Position numbers and translations under genes: made by a program
NCBI GenBank assembly: GCA_018907035.1
Contig: JACCIC010000063.1
Coordinates: 2,618,001-2,682,000, forward strand
Source of the DNA: Sycobia sp. Sy_11
Taxonomy: Eukaryota > Arthropoda > Insecta > Hymenoptera > Epichrysomallidae
Length of the DNA: 64,000 nt
Direction of reading: 5' to 3'
In this document: positions 55,345 to 64,000 of the stretch, in pieces
How positions within the stretch are numbered: position 1 is the first letter of the stretch
How the letters are laid out: the number at the start of each line of letters is the position of its first letter
Notes under the pieces: model-generated
Database searches by the model: none
What the model saw: only the letters and a program-made list of their open reading frames with translations
What the model was told of the DNA's origin: nothing

Positions 55345-56110
55345 TTTACTTTAACTAATAAAGTATTTTCAGACTTCAGTTAATAATGCTTCTTTACTGG
55401 CTGATAAAAGTAAGCTACAAAGAAAAAAACACTGATACTATTCAACAAAGTCGTATAGATCACAGAAGAAAAAATAAGAAAGATGAAACTAAACTTATTT
55501 AACAGAGGTATAGCAACTATGTTCCTCTAAGATAATGTCTCGTTTTTAAATGAAATGAAAATCTGGAGAAGGGGAAGCAGAAGTCGAAGGAGAATAACAT
55601 TCATATAGAAAACGTTCAATAACGTGTTAGAATGAGAAGAAAATATGTATTATCTGACTAGAGGCAATCAAATATTAACCTTTTAGTACATCCATATAGA
55701 TTATCTCCTTTCTCCATGAATATCCAATCATAAACGTGAGATTCTACGGAGGACGGAGATACGTAAAATGTATCGTTTTACGACCATCTGAATATTTACT
55801 GAATATTTTCTCTCTCCTGCACTCAATCGTAAGTGACTTTCTCTAAGAATGGAGGGGATGAATTGACTTGTAACGAAAATTCCATCTTCATCCATCCAAT
55901 CGAATCTATCTTTCATTTTCTTGAATCAGCCAATTGTAACCGAACAGTCGATTCAGGAGGAGGGGAGACATCTTATAAAAATGAAGCCACAAGCATAAAA
56001 TTATCATTCCTACCTATAAAATCATCACTTCTACCTATAAAAAATAGTATATAGAAATCTAAAAATGGCTAAAGTGTGAGAATACGAAGTAATGTTTAGA
56101 AAAAGTATTC
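55345..56110. promoter_or_regulatory. Intergenic region between divergent polymerase and VQGF genes
   Basis: About 770 bp without coding support. TATAAAA at 55975-55981, and repeated CTACCTATAAAA at about 56012 and 56033, stand upstream of the plus-strand VQGF gene and could be its promoter. The span corresponds to the head-to-head gap near 6445-6930. Confidence 0.4.
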
Positions 56111-56115
56111 TACAA

Positions 56116-56867
56116 TGTCCGGAAGATAAAGTGTTTTTCTGCGACATGCAGGGATTCCAGACAAAAGGATCGCAAACTTTTATTTTAAAAGAACTCTGAA
56201 GCTTTCTGAGTTTGGAAGGAGGTGCTTTCCTACTTCGTACCTTTTTCAACAACCATTTCTGTGGCAACAATTAGCATGGGCTGAAAAAAACAGTAGACTG
56301 ACTGAAACGAAATTACAATAGAATAGATTCAGAATGTGGCGATATTTTTTATAATAGTCTGCAAAGCACATTGGAGATTTGTTGTGCTGGAATGCAGAAA
56401 TTATACGTAAAGGGTCGAAACAAAAAGGAATGGTTATCAAATCTTAACCGCACATGTAAGTTTTCATTCTTTTTCCATACTTTTCCATACTTTTCCATAC
56501 TTTTTTATACTTTTTCATAGTTTAATAATAATTTAATACTTTTCATATTTTAATACTTTTTGATACTTTAATACTTTTCATACATTACAAACTTTTTCAT
56601 AATTTTCATAATTTTTCATAATTTTTCATAGTTTTTCATAATTTTTCACAATTTTTTTTCTCTAATTTCAGAAATATAGTTGATGTAGAGAAGCTACATT
56701 GTCCATCATTGCAATCGCTACAGAGTGAAAAGCAATACGTGCATTGTGGAAACCATACGTTATGCAGAAGGCAATTACCAATGTGTGCAATCCGTAACGT
56801 AATGATTATGCGTACATGGTTAGAACATTATTTAAGTGGGAAGTACGGACGGGACGAAACTGGTTAA
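56116..56867 (+). pseudogene. VQGF-family protein (copy 2), with intron
   Basis: The plus strand encodes KVFFCDMQGFQTKGSQTFIL, KEL, then FLLRTFFNNHFCGNN, DIFYNSLQ, MQKLYVKGRNKKEWLSNL. After a gap 56455-56671 it reads NIVDVEKLHCPSLQSLQSEK, QYVHCGNHTLCRRQLPMC and RTWLEHYLSGKY to TAA 56865-56867. This is the same order as at 6936-7394: D-x-Q-G-F start, YVKGR.KK.WL block, then CPSL and a cluster of Cys/His. The cysteines (CPSL, HCGNHTLC, MC) may bind metal. Stops and shifts in the first exon show decay; the last exon is open for 64 codons. Function unknown; nuclease-like activity is only a hypothesis. Confidence 0.5.
56455..56671 (+). other. Putative intron with 10-bp tandem repeat
   Basis: Donor GTAAGTTTTC and acceptor TTTTTTCTCTAATTTCAG bound 217 bp that lie exactly where the VQGF family sequence is interrupted. 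The interior is mostly a degenerate repeat of about 10 bp (CTTTTCCATA and variants, 56470-56650). Precise joining gives a one-base frame error, so a small deletion must have followed. Confidence 0.5.
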
Positions 56868-56869
56868 TC

Positions 56870-57700
56870 AAAATGTAGTTTAATGTAATCTTAAAAAAAT
56901 AAATTTTATATTAATTAAAAAATGTAATCAGAAAGAAGTATTTCATTCTTACCTTAAAAAAAAGAAATTTTAAAAAGAAATTTTAAAATGAAAGAAATTT
57001 TAAAATAAAAAGACAAAATTCTAGGAAATATGAAATTCCAAGAATTTTCTGACATTCTAGGAATTTGGCCTCCGAAAAAGTTTTTTGGCGGGGGCCACAG
57101 GTACTTGTACACTTGTAGCTCCCCGTAGGTGAAGTTACAAGTGCTACTGCATTTAACTTTTATATTCATTTTCACATCTTTCTTTGTTGTCTTCCTCCAG
57201 TTTGGCCATTTATATTAGTGGTTGACTTCACTGCTGAATTACATTAATTACTTATTTTCATTTTCATAATCTAGTGTTCTTACACTTTGTAATCTAATGT
57301 TAAATTCCTGATTTGAAATTTGAAAACTTGTTGAATTATAAAAATAATATATTAAATTTAAGTTAAAAATATGATGTTTTGAAAATTTACAAATAAAAAA
57401 TTTGAAAAATTGTAAAATTTTACCAAGTTCGTATTCAATTTAAGAAAATAAGAAGTCCAGATTTTATAATTTCATATTTGAATGTAGGATGGAAATCATG
57501 CATAAATAGTCAAATGCATCATATTTAATTTAATTTAATTAATTATTATTATTTAATATTATTCTCTTCATTCAATATACATGCTTATTTTAATATATTT
57601 TTATTTCTTTATATTTTATATATTTCATATATTTTATATAATATATATTTTATTTTTTTTATTATTTATTTAATTATAATTTTATTAGTTTTAATTATAT
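56870..57700. other. AT-rich intergenic stretch
   Basis: No supported coding feature; a GC-richer patch at 57060-57130 is unassigned. Confidence 0.5.
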
Positions 57701-57714
57701 TCTTATTTTTTAAC

Positions 57715-57949
57715 TTATATGTCGGGTTCCAAACGCACATCGGATATTATACGCGGAACTTCTATCTTCGATCTGGAGCTGCTACTATCTGATGGGGGTA
57801 CGGTGCCGAGTTGTTTGCGCCATCTTCTTGCTCCTAAGGCGGCTCTTCTGTTTTTTCTTGGACCTCGATCTCGTCCTCCATCGATCGTATGGGTGGTTTC
57901 GCTCCTGCTTCTTAACAGCCGCAATAGGACAAAACATATTAGTTATTAA

Positions 57950-57992
<43 letters not shown>

Positions 57993-58034
57993 TATTTATG
58001 TATGTATATATGTATGTATGTAAATATTTATTAG

Positions 58035-58077
<43 letters not shown>

Positions 58078-58462
58078 TACCTGAATCGATGGCCTCAATC
58101 AATTCAGCATATTTTACAGCATGCAGAATTGTGTCTGTCATGCCCTGTACTCTAATGTACAGGGCTCTCCAATCGGCTGTAGTTGCAGTAGGTTTTCTTC
58201 CCTCCTGTGGTGACGGTGATCTCGATTTTTCAATAGACGCTGTTACCGCCTTCGTCAGTGAATCTGCTGCAATCGAGATTGCGGTGGTGGTCCTCTTGGA
58301 CTTTGTCACGCCGACCTCCTCCTGCTCCTCTCCGAACAAATCCATCGACTTGTGATGTTTCCCTTTACAGCTACGAGGAGCCTTCTCCATGGCAGGCAAA
58401 CGCTTGCCATTGCTGTTGGTGTTGGTGATGGCGTTGCCACTGGCGCTCCCTGCTACTTTCAT
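57715..58462 (-). CDS. Hypothetical two-exon gene
   Basis: Minus-strand ATG 58462 opens MKVAGSASGNAITNTNSNGK and stays open for about 125 codons, rich in Ser, Thr, Lys and Glu (AMEKAPRSCKGKHHKSMDLF, TTAISIAADSLTKAVTASIE, SPSPQEGRKP). Its last part, ALYIRVQGMTDTILHAVKYA, looks like a helical segment. A donor CAGGTAGTA at about 58075-58083 and acceptor candidates near 57918-57930 would join it to a basic tail (TIDGGRDRGPRKNRRAALGA) ending at 57715. The intron would be mostly TA repeats. The family is unrecognised; it might be a retroelement ORF1 or a host protein. GC content exceeds the surroundings. Confidence 0.3.
57956..58077. repeat. (TA)n/(TATG)n microsatellites
   Basis: Two TA runs (57956-57984 and 58038-58077) around a TATG stretch, filling the putative intron. 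Confidence 0.95.
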
Positions 58463-58755
58463 CTTTCAATTGAAAAATTTTTAAATTTGAAATCTGAAGA
58501 TAGACTATGATGCATAATATCATTGTCGTTCTGCTTTTATATCGTTTTCCAATGCTGTTTTCCCCAATATCTCGCACTAGAAAACTTTCCTATTGGTCAA
58601 AAAGAAAAATAACTGCCTACAGATTCAAACTTTGTTTAGAAAATGCGAATAAGCCCATCTTCTCTATTTTTATGATACAAGAAACTTTTCCTCATTGGTG
58701 AAGGAACTTCATTATTCCTCCTTTCCTTTCCCCCACTCACCCTTATGACGTTAAA

Positions 58756-59785
58756 GGTAAGCGAATTATACTAATTGATGATTCAATCACGGTCAGTATA
58801 TCAAAAGGCGCATATGTTCGTCTCTAATACAACACGCTTTTACTTTTTGAAAATAGACCGTCTTTATGCTGGTTTTCCATAGTCACTCTCTTTCCCATAT
58901 GCAACGATATTATATACTTTACAGAAATTGAGAGGATGCAAGGCGTGGGACCAGCAAAGGAAAATAACTCTCAGTATACAATATAGGGGCTACGTGTTTT
59001 GTATAACGATAGACAATCATAACTATCATCGGTAAGCGGATTATACTAATTGATGTGGGTACATCTCAGTTATACAAGCGTTTGCCTTTACTCGGATCCT
59101 CTCCCGTACTTTTCGAAAAGTGAACCTCGTTCAAAATAGAACATTTATATCTTGATTTTTCATAGTCACTCCCTTCCCATACGCATCGATATTATATACT
59201 TACCCAAATTGAGAGGATGCAAGGCGTGGGACCGGCAAAAAAAACTCGCTTTCAATATACAGTATAGGGGCCACGTATTTTTTATAACGCTAGACATTCA
59301 TCGTTATATACGGGAAACGGGTTATACTAATTGATGTGTTAACTTCAGTCAGTATTTCAAGAGTCACACGTGTTTGCCTCTAATACGACCCACTTGTGCC
59401 TTTTCTTTCCCTTTTACAATCGCAACGGTATTATACTCTTCCGCAATCCTGAAGATACAAATCGAGAGAGTGACAAAGAAAAACATCTTGGTTTCATTAT
59501 ACAGTATATGGGGGGATGTGTTTTCTATAACGATAGACATTCATACCCATCAACTGTAAGTGGATTATACTAATTTATTTGGGTCCGCCTCAGCTGCACT
59601 AGCGTTCGTATCTACTCGGACCCTCTTTGATGCTTCTTCCGAGAAGTGAACATTTGTCAAAATAGAACACATACTTAGGTTTTCTGTAGTCACTCCGTTT
59701 TCTAATCGTAACGATATTATACGCACGAAAAATTAAGAGGACGCAAGGCGTGAGACCGACAAAGAAAAATAACTTGTTTTTAAAT
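58756..59785. repeat. Dimeric tandem repeat (A-B-A-B), about 260 bp per monomer
   Basis: The segment GGTAAGCG-ATTATACTAATTGATG recurs at 58756, 59031, about 59313 and about 59555. A second landmark (GAGAGGATGCAAGGCGTGGG) is at about 58930, 59211 and 59732, altered at about 59462. Monomers 1 and 3 resemble each other (TCAGTATATCAA..., CTCTAATAC), and 2 and 4 resemble each other (CTCGGATCCTCT, AAGTGAAC, TCAAAATAGAAC). That is a higher-order dimer duplicated once. Non-coding. Confidence 0.85.
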
Positions 59786-59789
59786 AATT

Positions 59790-60235
59790 TATATAATTGA
59801 ATGGTTAGTCCTTTATTGACATGACTTGCAATTTTTCGACGTCTGTCTGGTAGACATTTGCCTTAGTATTATAATAATTTAGTTCGCAGAAAAGGGGCGT
59901 ATTTTTCCGAATAAATTATATTCGGTTTCTAAATTAATCACTTTTATTCCGCTGAAAATGCCTTTTCAGAGTTCTTCTGAGCAAGTAATTTTATGAGTCT
60001 TTTGGATAAATTAATATTATTTCTATTAGTTAATATATAAATCAAATTAAATTAATATTATCTATAATTATACCTATAATTATATTATCTGTATATGTTT
60101 TTTTCAAATAGGTATGACTAAAAAAATGAACATCGATTTACTCCTTGTATCTCCTATACACACGCTCTTTCTCTTCTCTCTCTCTTTCTCTCTCACTCTT
60201 CCTCTCTTCTTCATACCCTGGTAGACATCTGAGAG
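59790..60235. other. Unassigned AT-rich stretch with CT-rich end
   Basis: A pyrimidine-rich run lies at 60168-60212. No supported gene. Confidence 0.5.
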
Positions 60236-60239
60236 TTTT

Positions 60240-60528
60240 CAATAGTTAAAAAATAGTTACTAGGTATTAAAAACATAATCTGGGTTAACTATCATGGCTT
60301 AAATGTAGGCAAATCTTCGAATGAAAAATGTGAGCATTATCTATAAAATCAAAAAATAGGTAGAAACTAGGTTTGAGGCTGGAACCTTGTTTTTGGCTAG
60401 TAAATGAACATTTTAATTTGGATGTATGTTTCAATTACAAAAATCGAAAAAATTTATATTTATACAATATTATATGTAATATTCTATGGTTTATAGAATA
60501 AAAGAAACATCATGAGATACGTAAATAG
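60240..60528 (+). repeat. Interspersed repeat Z copy hosting the non-LTR insertion
   Basis: Matches 40680-40960 (GTTACTAGGTATTAAAAA, GGTAGAAACTAGGTTT, TAGTAAATGAACATTTTAAT, ACATCA-AGATACGTAAATAG). It stops at 60528, exactly where the retrotransposon's 3' end begins. Further Z sequence (ACTCTCAAAAAATGAA) reappears at 63945-64000. Confidence 0.75.
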
Positions 60529-61213
60529 TTATGCCAATGGTTGCTTTTTTGTGCCTTAAAAAGTCACTGCTTCTTGTTTCATCAATAGCAGACCATAGTT
60601 TCCTAGATGCGAGACAGTCGTTTCTTGTCTCCCACTGTTCATTATGTTTTGCTTTGATGGTTTCATCTACCTTCTTTTTAATCATATTGATCGGTGACCA
60701 CGTATGGGTGTATTCTTTGGCTCTATTTTTTCCGTTCCCAATTATGCCAGTTCATCCGCTTTGGTATTATCTTCGACAGCAAAGTATCCTGATATCCAGC
60801 AGAGTCTGACTTTGCTGTTCTGGATCCATGACTATCTGTATAAATAGTTGCCTTTTTCAGGTTTTTATTCTTTAATAGTTTCGCCGCTTTTTCAATAGCT
60901 AAGATTTCTGCCTGCAGAACATAGCATTTGAAGTTCAGTCTATATGACTTTTGGACTTGCATTTGTTCTGAGTAGATTCCTATGTCTGTTCCTTTTTCCA
61001 TTTTGATCCATTTGTGAAGACTGAGATTTTATCCTCGATTATTTTAGAGTTGTTTACCCTTCCTATGACGGTATTTCTATTTCTGTATTCATCTGGAAGT
61101 GTAGTTTGGTAACCATATAATCCAAAGGCTGTTTCAGTTCGTCTATCAGATCCATGTTCAGCTTCCCCATTTCTCACAAAATCGTTGTATGCCCATAGTT
61201 CATCTGTTTCCAA
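60490..61213 (-). pseudogene. Non-LTR RNase H domain and C-terminal tail
   Basis: TALPDEYRNRN-like sequence (TTLPDEYRNRNTVIGRV) precedes SVFTNGSKWKK (first acidic site Asp replaced by Asn). After a frameshift come GTDIGIYSEQMQVQKSYRLN, LQAEILAIEKAAKLL (Glu) and ATIYTDSHGS (Asp). Most of the segment up to the last site is deleted, then another frame gives WISGYFAVEDNTKADELA. The tail reads IKKKVDETIKAKHNEQWETR and ends RHKKATIG. RNase H helps remove the RNA template. Asn at the first site and deletions make it inactive. Confidence 0.75.
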
Positions 61214-61329
61214 AATTCGATTCCTTGAGTCTCAGAGTTCCTTTTGCAGTCAACCCTTTTATGTGTAGATCTATAGGTTATAAGTTTAACATCACTTCTA
61301 GAGCTGCCTGTGGTAGGTACACTTCTTGT

Positions 61330-62650
61330 GGCTCAGGTGATCCCTAGCGCCGCAATTCTTTGTACCTTTGCTATCGTCTTCCTGTTTACCACTTTATTCA
61401 TGGATTCCCACCATACAGAGGCTCCATAAGTAATTATGGGTCTCACTATGGCCGTGTACATCCAGTAAATGATATATGGCTGTAATCTCCATCTTTTTCC
61501 AAATATTTTCCTACAAGTATAGAACGCATTTATACCTTTCTTCGTTTTTTCCTCCACATTCCTCTTCCAGGATAGTTTGGAGTCTAGAATTATTCCAAGG
61601 TATTTTGCCTCTTTGGCGAACGTTAATTCTCGTTCTGCCAATCTCAGAGGTTCTATCTCAGGAATCTTATATTTTCTTGTGAAGAGGACGAGTTCCGTTT
61701 TATCCATGTTCACACTCAGTCCGTTTTGTCCTGCCTATATAGAAATTTCTTTTAAGATTGATTCCATGATGGCTGTGATCGTAGTTGAGTCTTTTCCAGT
61801 GATCAGTATCACCGTGTCATCTGCATAGGCTATTACTTTTATTTTTTTGTTAGTAGGGATTTTAGGATCTTATTGATCACAATGATCCCCAGGAGGGGAG
61901 AAATGACTCTCCCCTGCGGCGTACCCCTAGTGGTTCTTCTCTTTATAGTGCTATCGCTCATTTTTAAGTTTGTCGTTCTGCTTCTCAGCATTTCCATCAC
62001 CCAGTCTTGGATCAGTTATCCAGCTCTTATCTCCTCCAATGCATTCTTTATTGATTCTGTACGACTTTCTTGAAAGTTCGTCTGAAATCTTTTGGACTTC
62101 TGTGGCTTGCTTTCTCTGATTTGGGTATGAAAACCACTTTCATCTCTCTCTATCTCTTTGGTACATAGCCTAAGTTTAGGCAGTTTGACGGTATTATGCC
62201 ATCTGGTCCCGCTGATTTGTAGGGGTCGAATGAGTTTATAACCCATAATAGCTTTTCCCTTTTCACAATCTTTTCTACCATTCGTTGTTTATCCCTGTTA
62301 TTTGGGCCTCGTCGTCACGGTGGTTCGTTTTCTACTTCCTCTTCCTGAGAGCCAAGGAAGTGTCCCTCCATTAACAACTCTAGGGTTTCCATTCTCGTTT
62401 CTGTCCATGAGTGATCTGATCTTTTGGTACTCTTCAGAAACATCGGTCACTTTTGAGTATTTCTAAACCTTCCTAAACCTAGATACCTAATTTACGCATG
62501 TGACCGACTCACTGAAACTTTTTATGGATTCCCATTTAGCCCTTCTTATTTTACTTTTAAATTCATTAAAGTTGTCTTTATATTTAGACCAGCTCTCCTC
62601 TGCGCCTTATTTGCTACCAACCCTTATGAGTCTCCTAGTCCCTTCCTTAA
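61330..62650 (-). pseudogene. Non-LTR reverse transcriptase
   Basis: From about 62610 downward: SWSKYKDNFNEFKSKIRRAK, then NSFDPYKSAGPDGI, a segment with PKDFR, TPQGRVISPLLGIIVINKIL (near 61900) and the catalytic box VIAYADDTVILITGKDS (61845-61795). A thumb region follows at 61713-61333 (MDKTELVLFTRKYKIPEIEP, AKYLGIILDSKLSWKRNVEE, PIITYGASVWWES, KVQRIAALGIT). YADD is intact. Multiple frameshifts separate the blocks. The style fits the Jockey/R1/I assemblage with RNase H. Confidence 0.85.
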
Positions 62651-62769
62651 TCCTCTAAGGTCTGCATTCCATCAGGGTTTGGTGGTTTTGCAGCTCGTTC
62701 TTATTGGGCATGATTCAAGGAAGGCGTTTTCTAGGATGTCTCCAAGTTTATTAACTTGGATCTCTATCT

Positions 62770-63564
62770 CTATTTGTTGTGGGGATCTGACATTTCGAGT
62801 TGGGGCCTATTACCTATTATTTCTCTCACTAATCTAGAGAACATTGTCCAACTGCGTCCTACGACCTTGACACCCTTCTGACAGCCGGCCCCGTCTAAGT
62901 TTCGCGAGAGCTTGCATAATCCTCGATGCCACCTCAAGCCACCTTTCGGTGTCCATCGTGCCATCTGGATCATTTCGATCAATGATGTCTATCTGGACTT
63001 CCTCTGGCGACTCGAAGATTGACGAGAATTTCGGCTTTTTCACCGTTCTTTCCTCCTCCTCATTAGAGCCAACCCTTTTAGCCATCTTTCTCGATTGGGA
63101 TGTTTGTAATTTGGGTCTCTCTACTTTGGGAGAGGCAACTGCGGCCTCAGCCTTTTGAAGCTGTTGTTTTTTCTTATTAACTTTTAGGGAGGTTGTCTCG
63201 TTCTTTACGGTCGAGGCCTCCTCCCTAATCGTTTGCAACTGTGGGGAAATTTTGTGGACTTTTTCATACCTTTAGACAGTTTTCTTATATTCTTGGATAA
63301 GCTCTCCCTCGCTTGGAGTGAGTTCATCCTTTTTATCCGCTACTCTTTTTATAAACCTAATAGCGTTCTTGTAGCATTTCCTGGCTTTCAGCTCGCTATC
63401 GGGTTTCTTTCTATTCTTTCCTCCCTCTTCCTTTACGGCTTCAGCGTCCTCTTCGACGAGCATTCTTACGGCGTCAGAATCTGCTGATTCGACTTTGCTC
63501 GCCTGTGACAATAAATTGTCTCTCTTCTAGCCGTCTGGATATGCTCCCCGGACGGCCTTTCCAT
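62770..63564 (-). pseudogene. Non-LTR ORF1 (gag-like), truncated
   Basis: ATG 63564 starts MERPSGEHIQTARRETI. A shift leads to QASKVESADSDAVRMLVEED and RKCYKNAIRFIKRVADKKDE, and then QTIREEASTVKNETTSLKVN, QKAEAAVASPKVERPKLQTS. It ends in MAKRVGSNEEEERTVKKPKF and a conserved-looking DTERWLEVASRIMQALAKLR. Lys/Glu-rich, with coiled-coil potential. CCHC zinc knuckles usual in such proteins are absent because the sequence breaks off before them. Confidence 0.65.
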
Positions 63565-63939
63565 GGTAGTGGTTGGGGGTATCCCTTTTCACTTATAGTT
63601 ATTTCTCTCGATGTTCCTGGGCCAAGTGATCAACCCCAGTTGCGGTAGTGAATTTTAGCTTTGATGAGCCCCTTCCAGAATCCGAATGGGGCTTGGCCGC
63701 TTTTCAGCGGGTAGATTTTCCATAGGATTATCACCTGGGTATTTAATTTTATCATCGCTATCCACTTCGTTGTTTCTCCTTACCTTTTTATTCCATTGTT
63801 CGCGGTCGCATTGTGCGACTAGCCGAGGGGGTGGGGCTGGTCAATCCATCCCCACCCCCTTCGGCCATTCCACTACCGGCAACATGTAGATGCGCCCGAT
63901 AGCATGAAAACGTGCTCTTCTTTTTTTACAAGGTCCGGG

Positions 63940-64000
63940 TTTTTCATTAATAACTCTCAAAAAATGAAAGATCCTTTCATAAATGTGCCACGTATCGATT
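63940..64000 (+). repeat. Repeat Z, right side of the retrotransposon insertion
   Basis: AACTCTCAAAAAATGAAAGA and TCATAAATGTGCCACGTATC resemble 41085-41140 of the longest Z copy. Continues beyond the window. Confidence 0.55.

Larger units (their letters stand above)
60530..63930 (-). mobile_element. Jockey/R1-group non-LTR retrotransposon, internally deleted
   Basis: Minus-strand element with an ORF1 start near 63564, reverse transcriptase, RNase H and a C-terminal tail ending near 60530, flanked on both sides by repeat Z. The APE endonuclease is missing: ORF1 sequence runs almost directly into the segment that normally follows the endonuclease (about 62770). The 5' leader (63930-63570) contains GC-rich palindromic pieces such as CCCCACCCCC and GGGGGTGGGG. 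Confidence 0.8.

Noticed and set aside
56672..56867. Exon of a secreted Cys-rich CAP/antigen-5-like protein
   Set aside because: The HCGNHTLC motif suggested this at first, but the upstream blocks and order match the VQGF family copy at 6936-7394, with no signal peptide exon.

Overview
This window looks like insect nuclear DNA, most likely from a hymenopteran such as an ant. That is an inference from the mix of element families and the AT-rich, intron-bearing, repeat-dense sequence; no marker gene fixes the species. I find no complete host gene. Almost everything recognisable is mobile-element sequence of different ages, many pieces nested in others, separated by AT-rich DNA and simple repeats.

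Left part (1-9.1 kb): a decayed Polinton/Maverick-like element with a packaging-ATPase fragment (1-228), a DUF8207-like protein (229-840), an integrase C-terminus with chromodomain-like end (2574-2800) and a protein-primed family B DNA polymerase (3985-6440, minus). A divergently transcribed gene of a family I call VQGF follows (6936-7394, plus). MULE-, Helitron- and MITE-like insertions break this up, and a mellifera-type mariner ends it (7827-9064).

Middle (9.1-36 kb): mariners of at least four lineages, a Jockey/I-type non-LTR fragment (15.2-16.6 kb), two copies of an LTR-like repeat carrying an array of hairpins (16.9-18.4 and 29.5-30.8 kb), a Helitron Rep/helicase fragment (21.5-22.8 kb), a GC-rich Ty3/Gypsy pol (25.3-29.4 kb), more Polinton pieces (protease, penton-like protein, polymerase C-terminus) and a Penelope-like fragment. 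Two mariner copies 8.6 kb apart are almost identical and share the same nonsense codon.

Right part (36-64 kb): a 1.1 kb inverted-repeat pair (36.9-38.1 / 42.3-43.5 kb), a Helitron end that received a SINE with target duplication, several copies of an interspersed repeat (one with a snap-back hairpin), and a hAT element with intact 8-bp target duplication (47957-52077) holding a Mutator-like insert. Next come a second Polinton block (capsid-like C-terminus, polymerase N-terminal half, divergent VQGF gene), a dimeric tandem repeat (58.76-59.78 kb) and a 5'-to-3' decayed Jockey/R1-group retrotransposon (60.53-63.93 kb).

Most notable: (1) an array of about ten hairpins with a conserved GG-CGCT-CC apex and diversified stems, downstream of a TATA box, with a compensatory base change between copies; (2) spliceosomal-type introns at the same position and phase in both Polinton polymerase copies; (3) the conserved head-to-head pairing of polymerase and VQGF gene; (4) a template-switch snap-back whose unmutated sister is 450 bp away.
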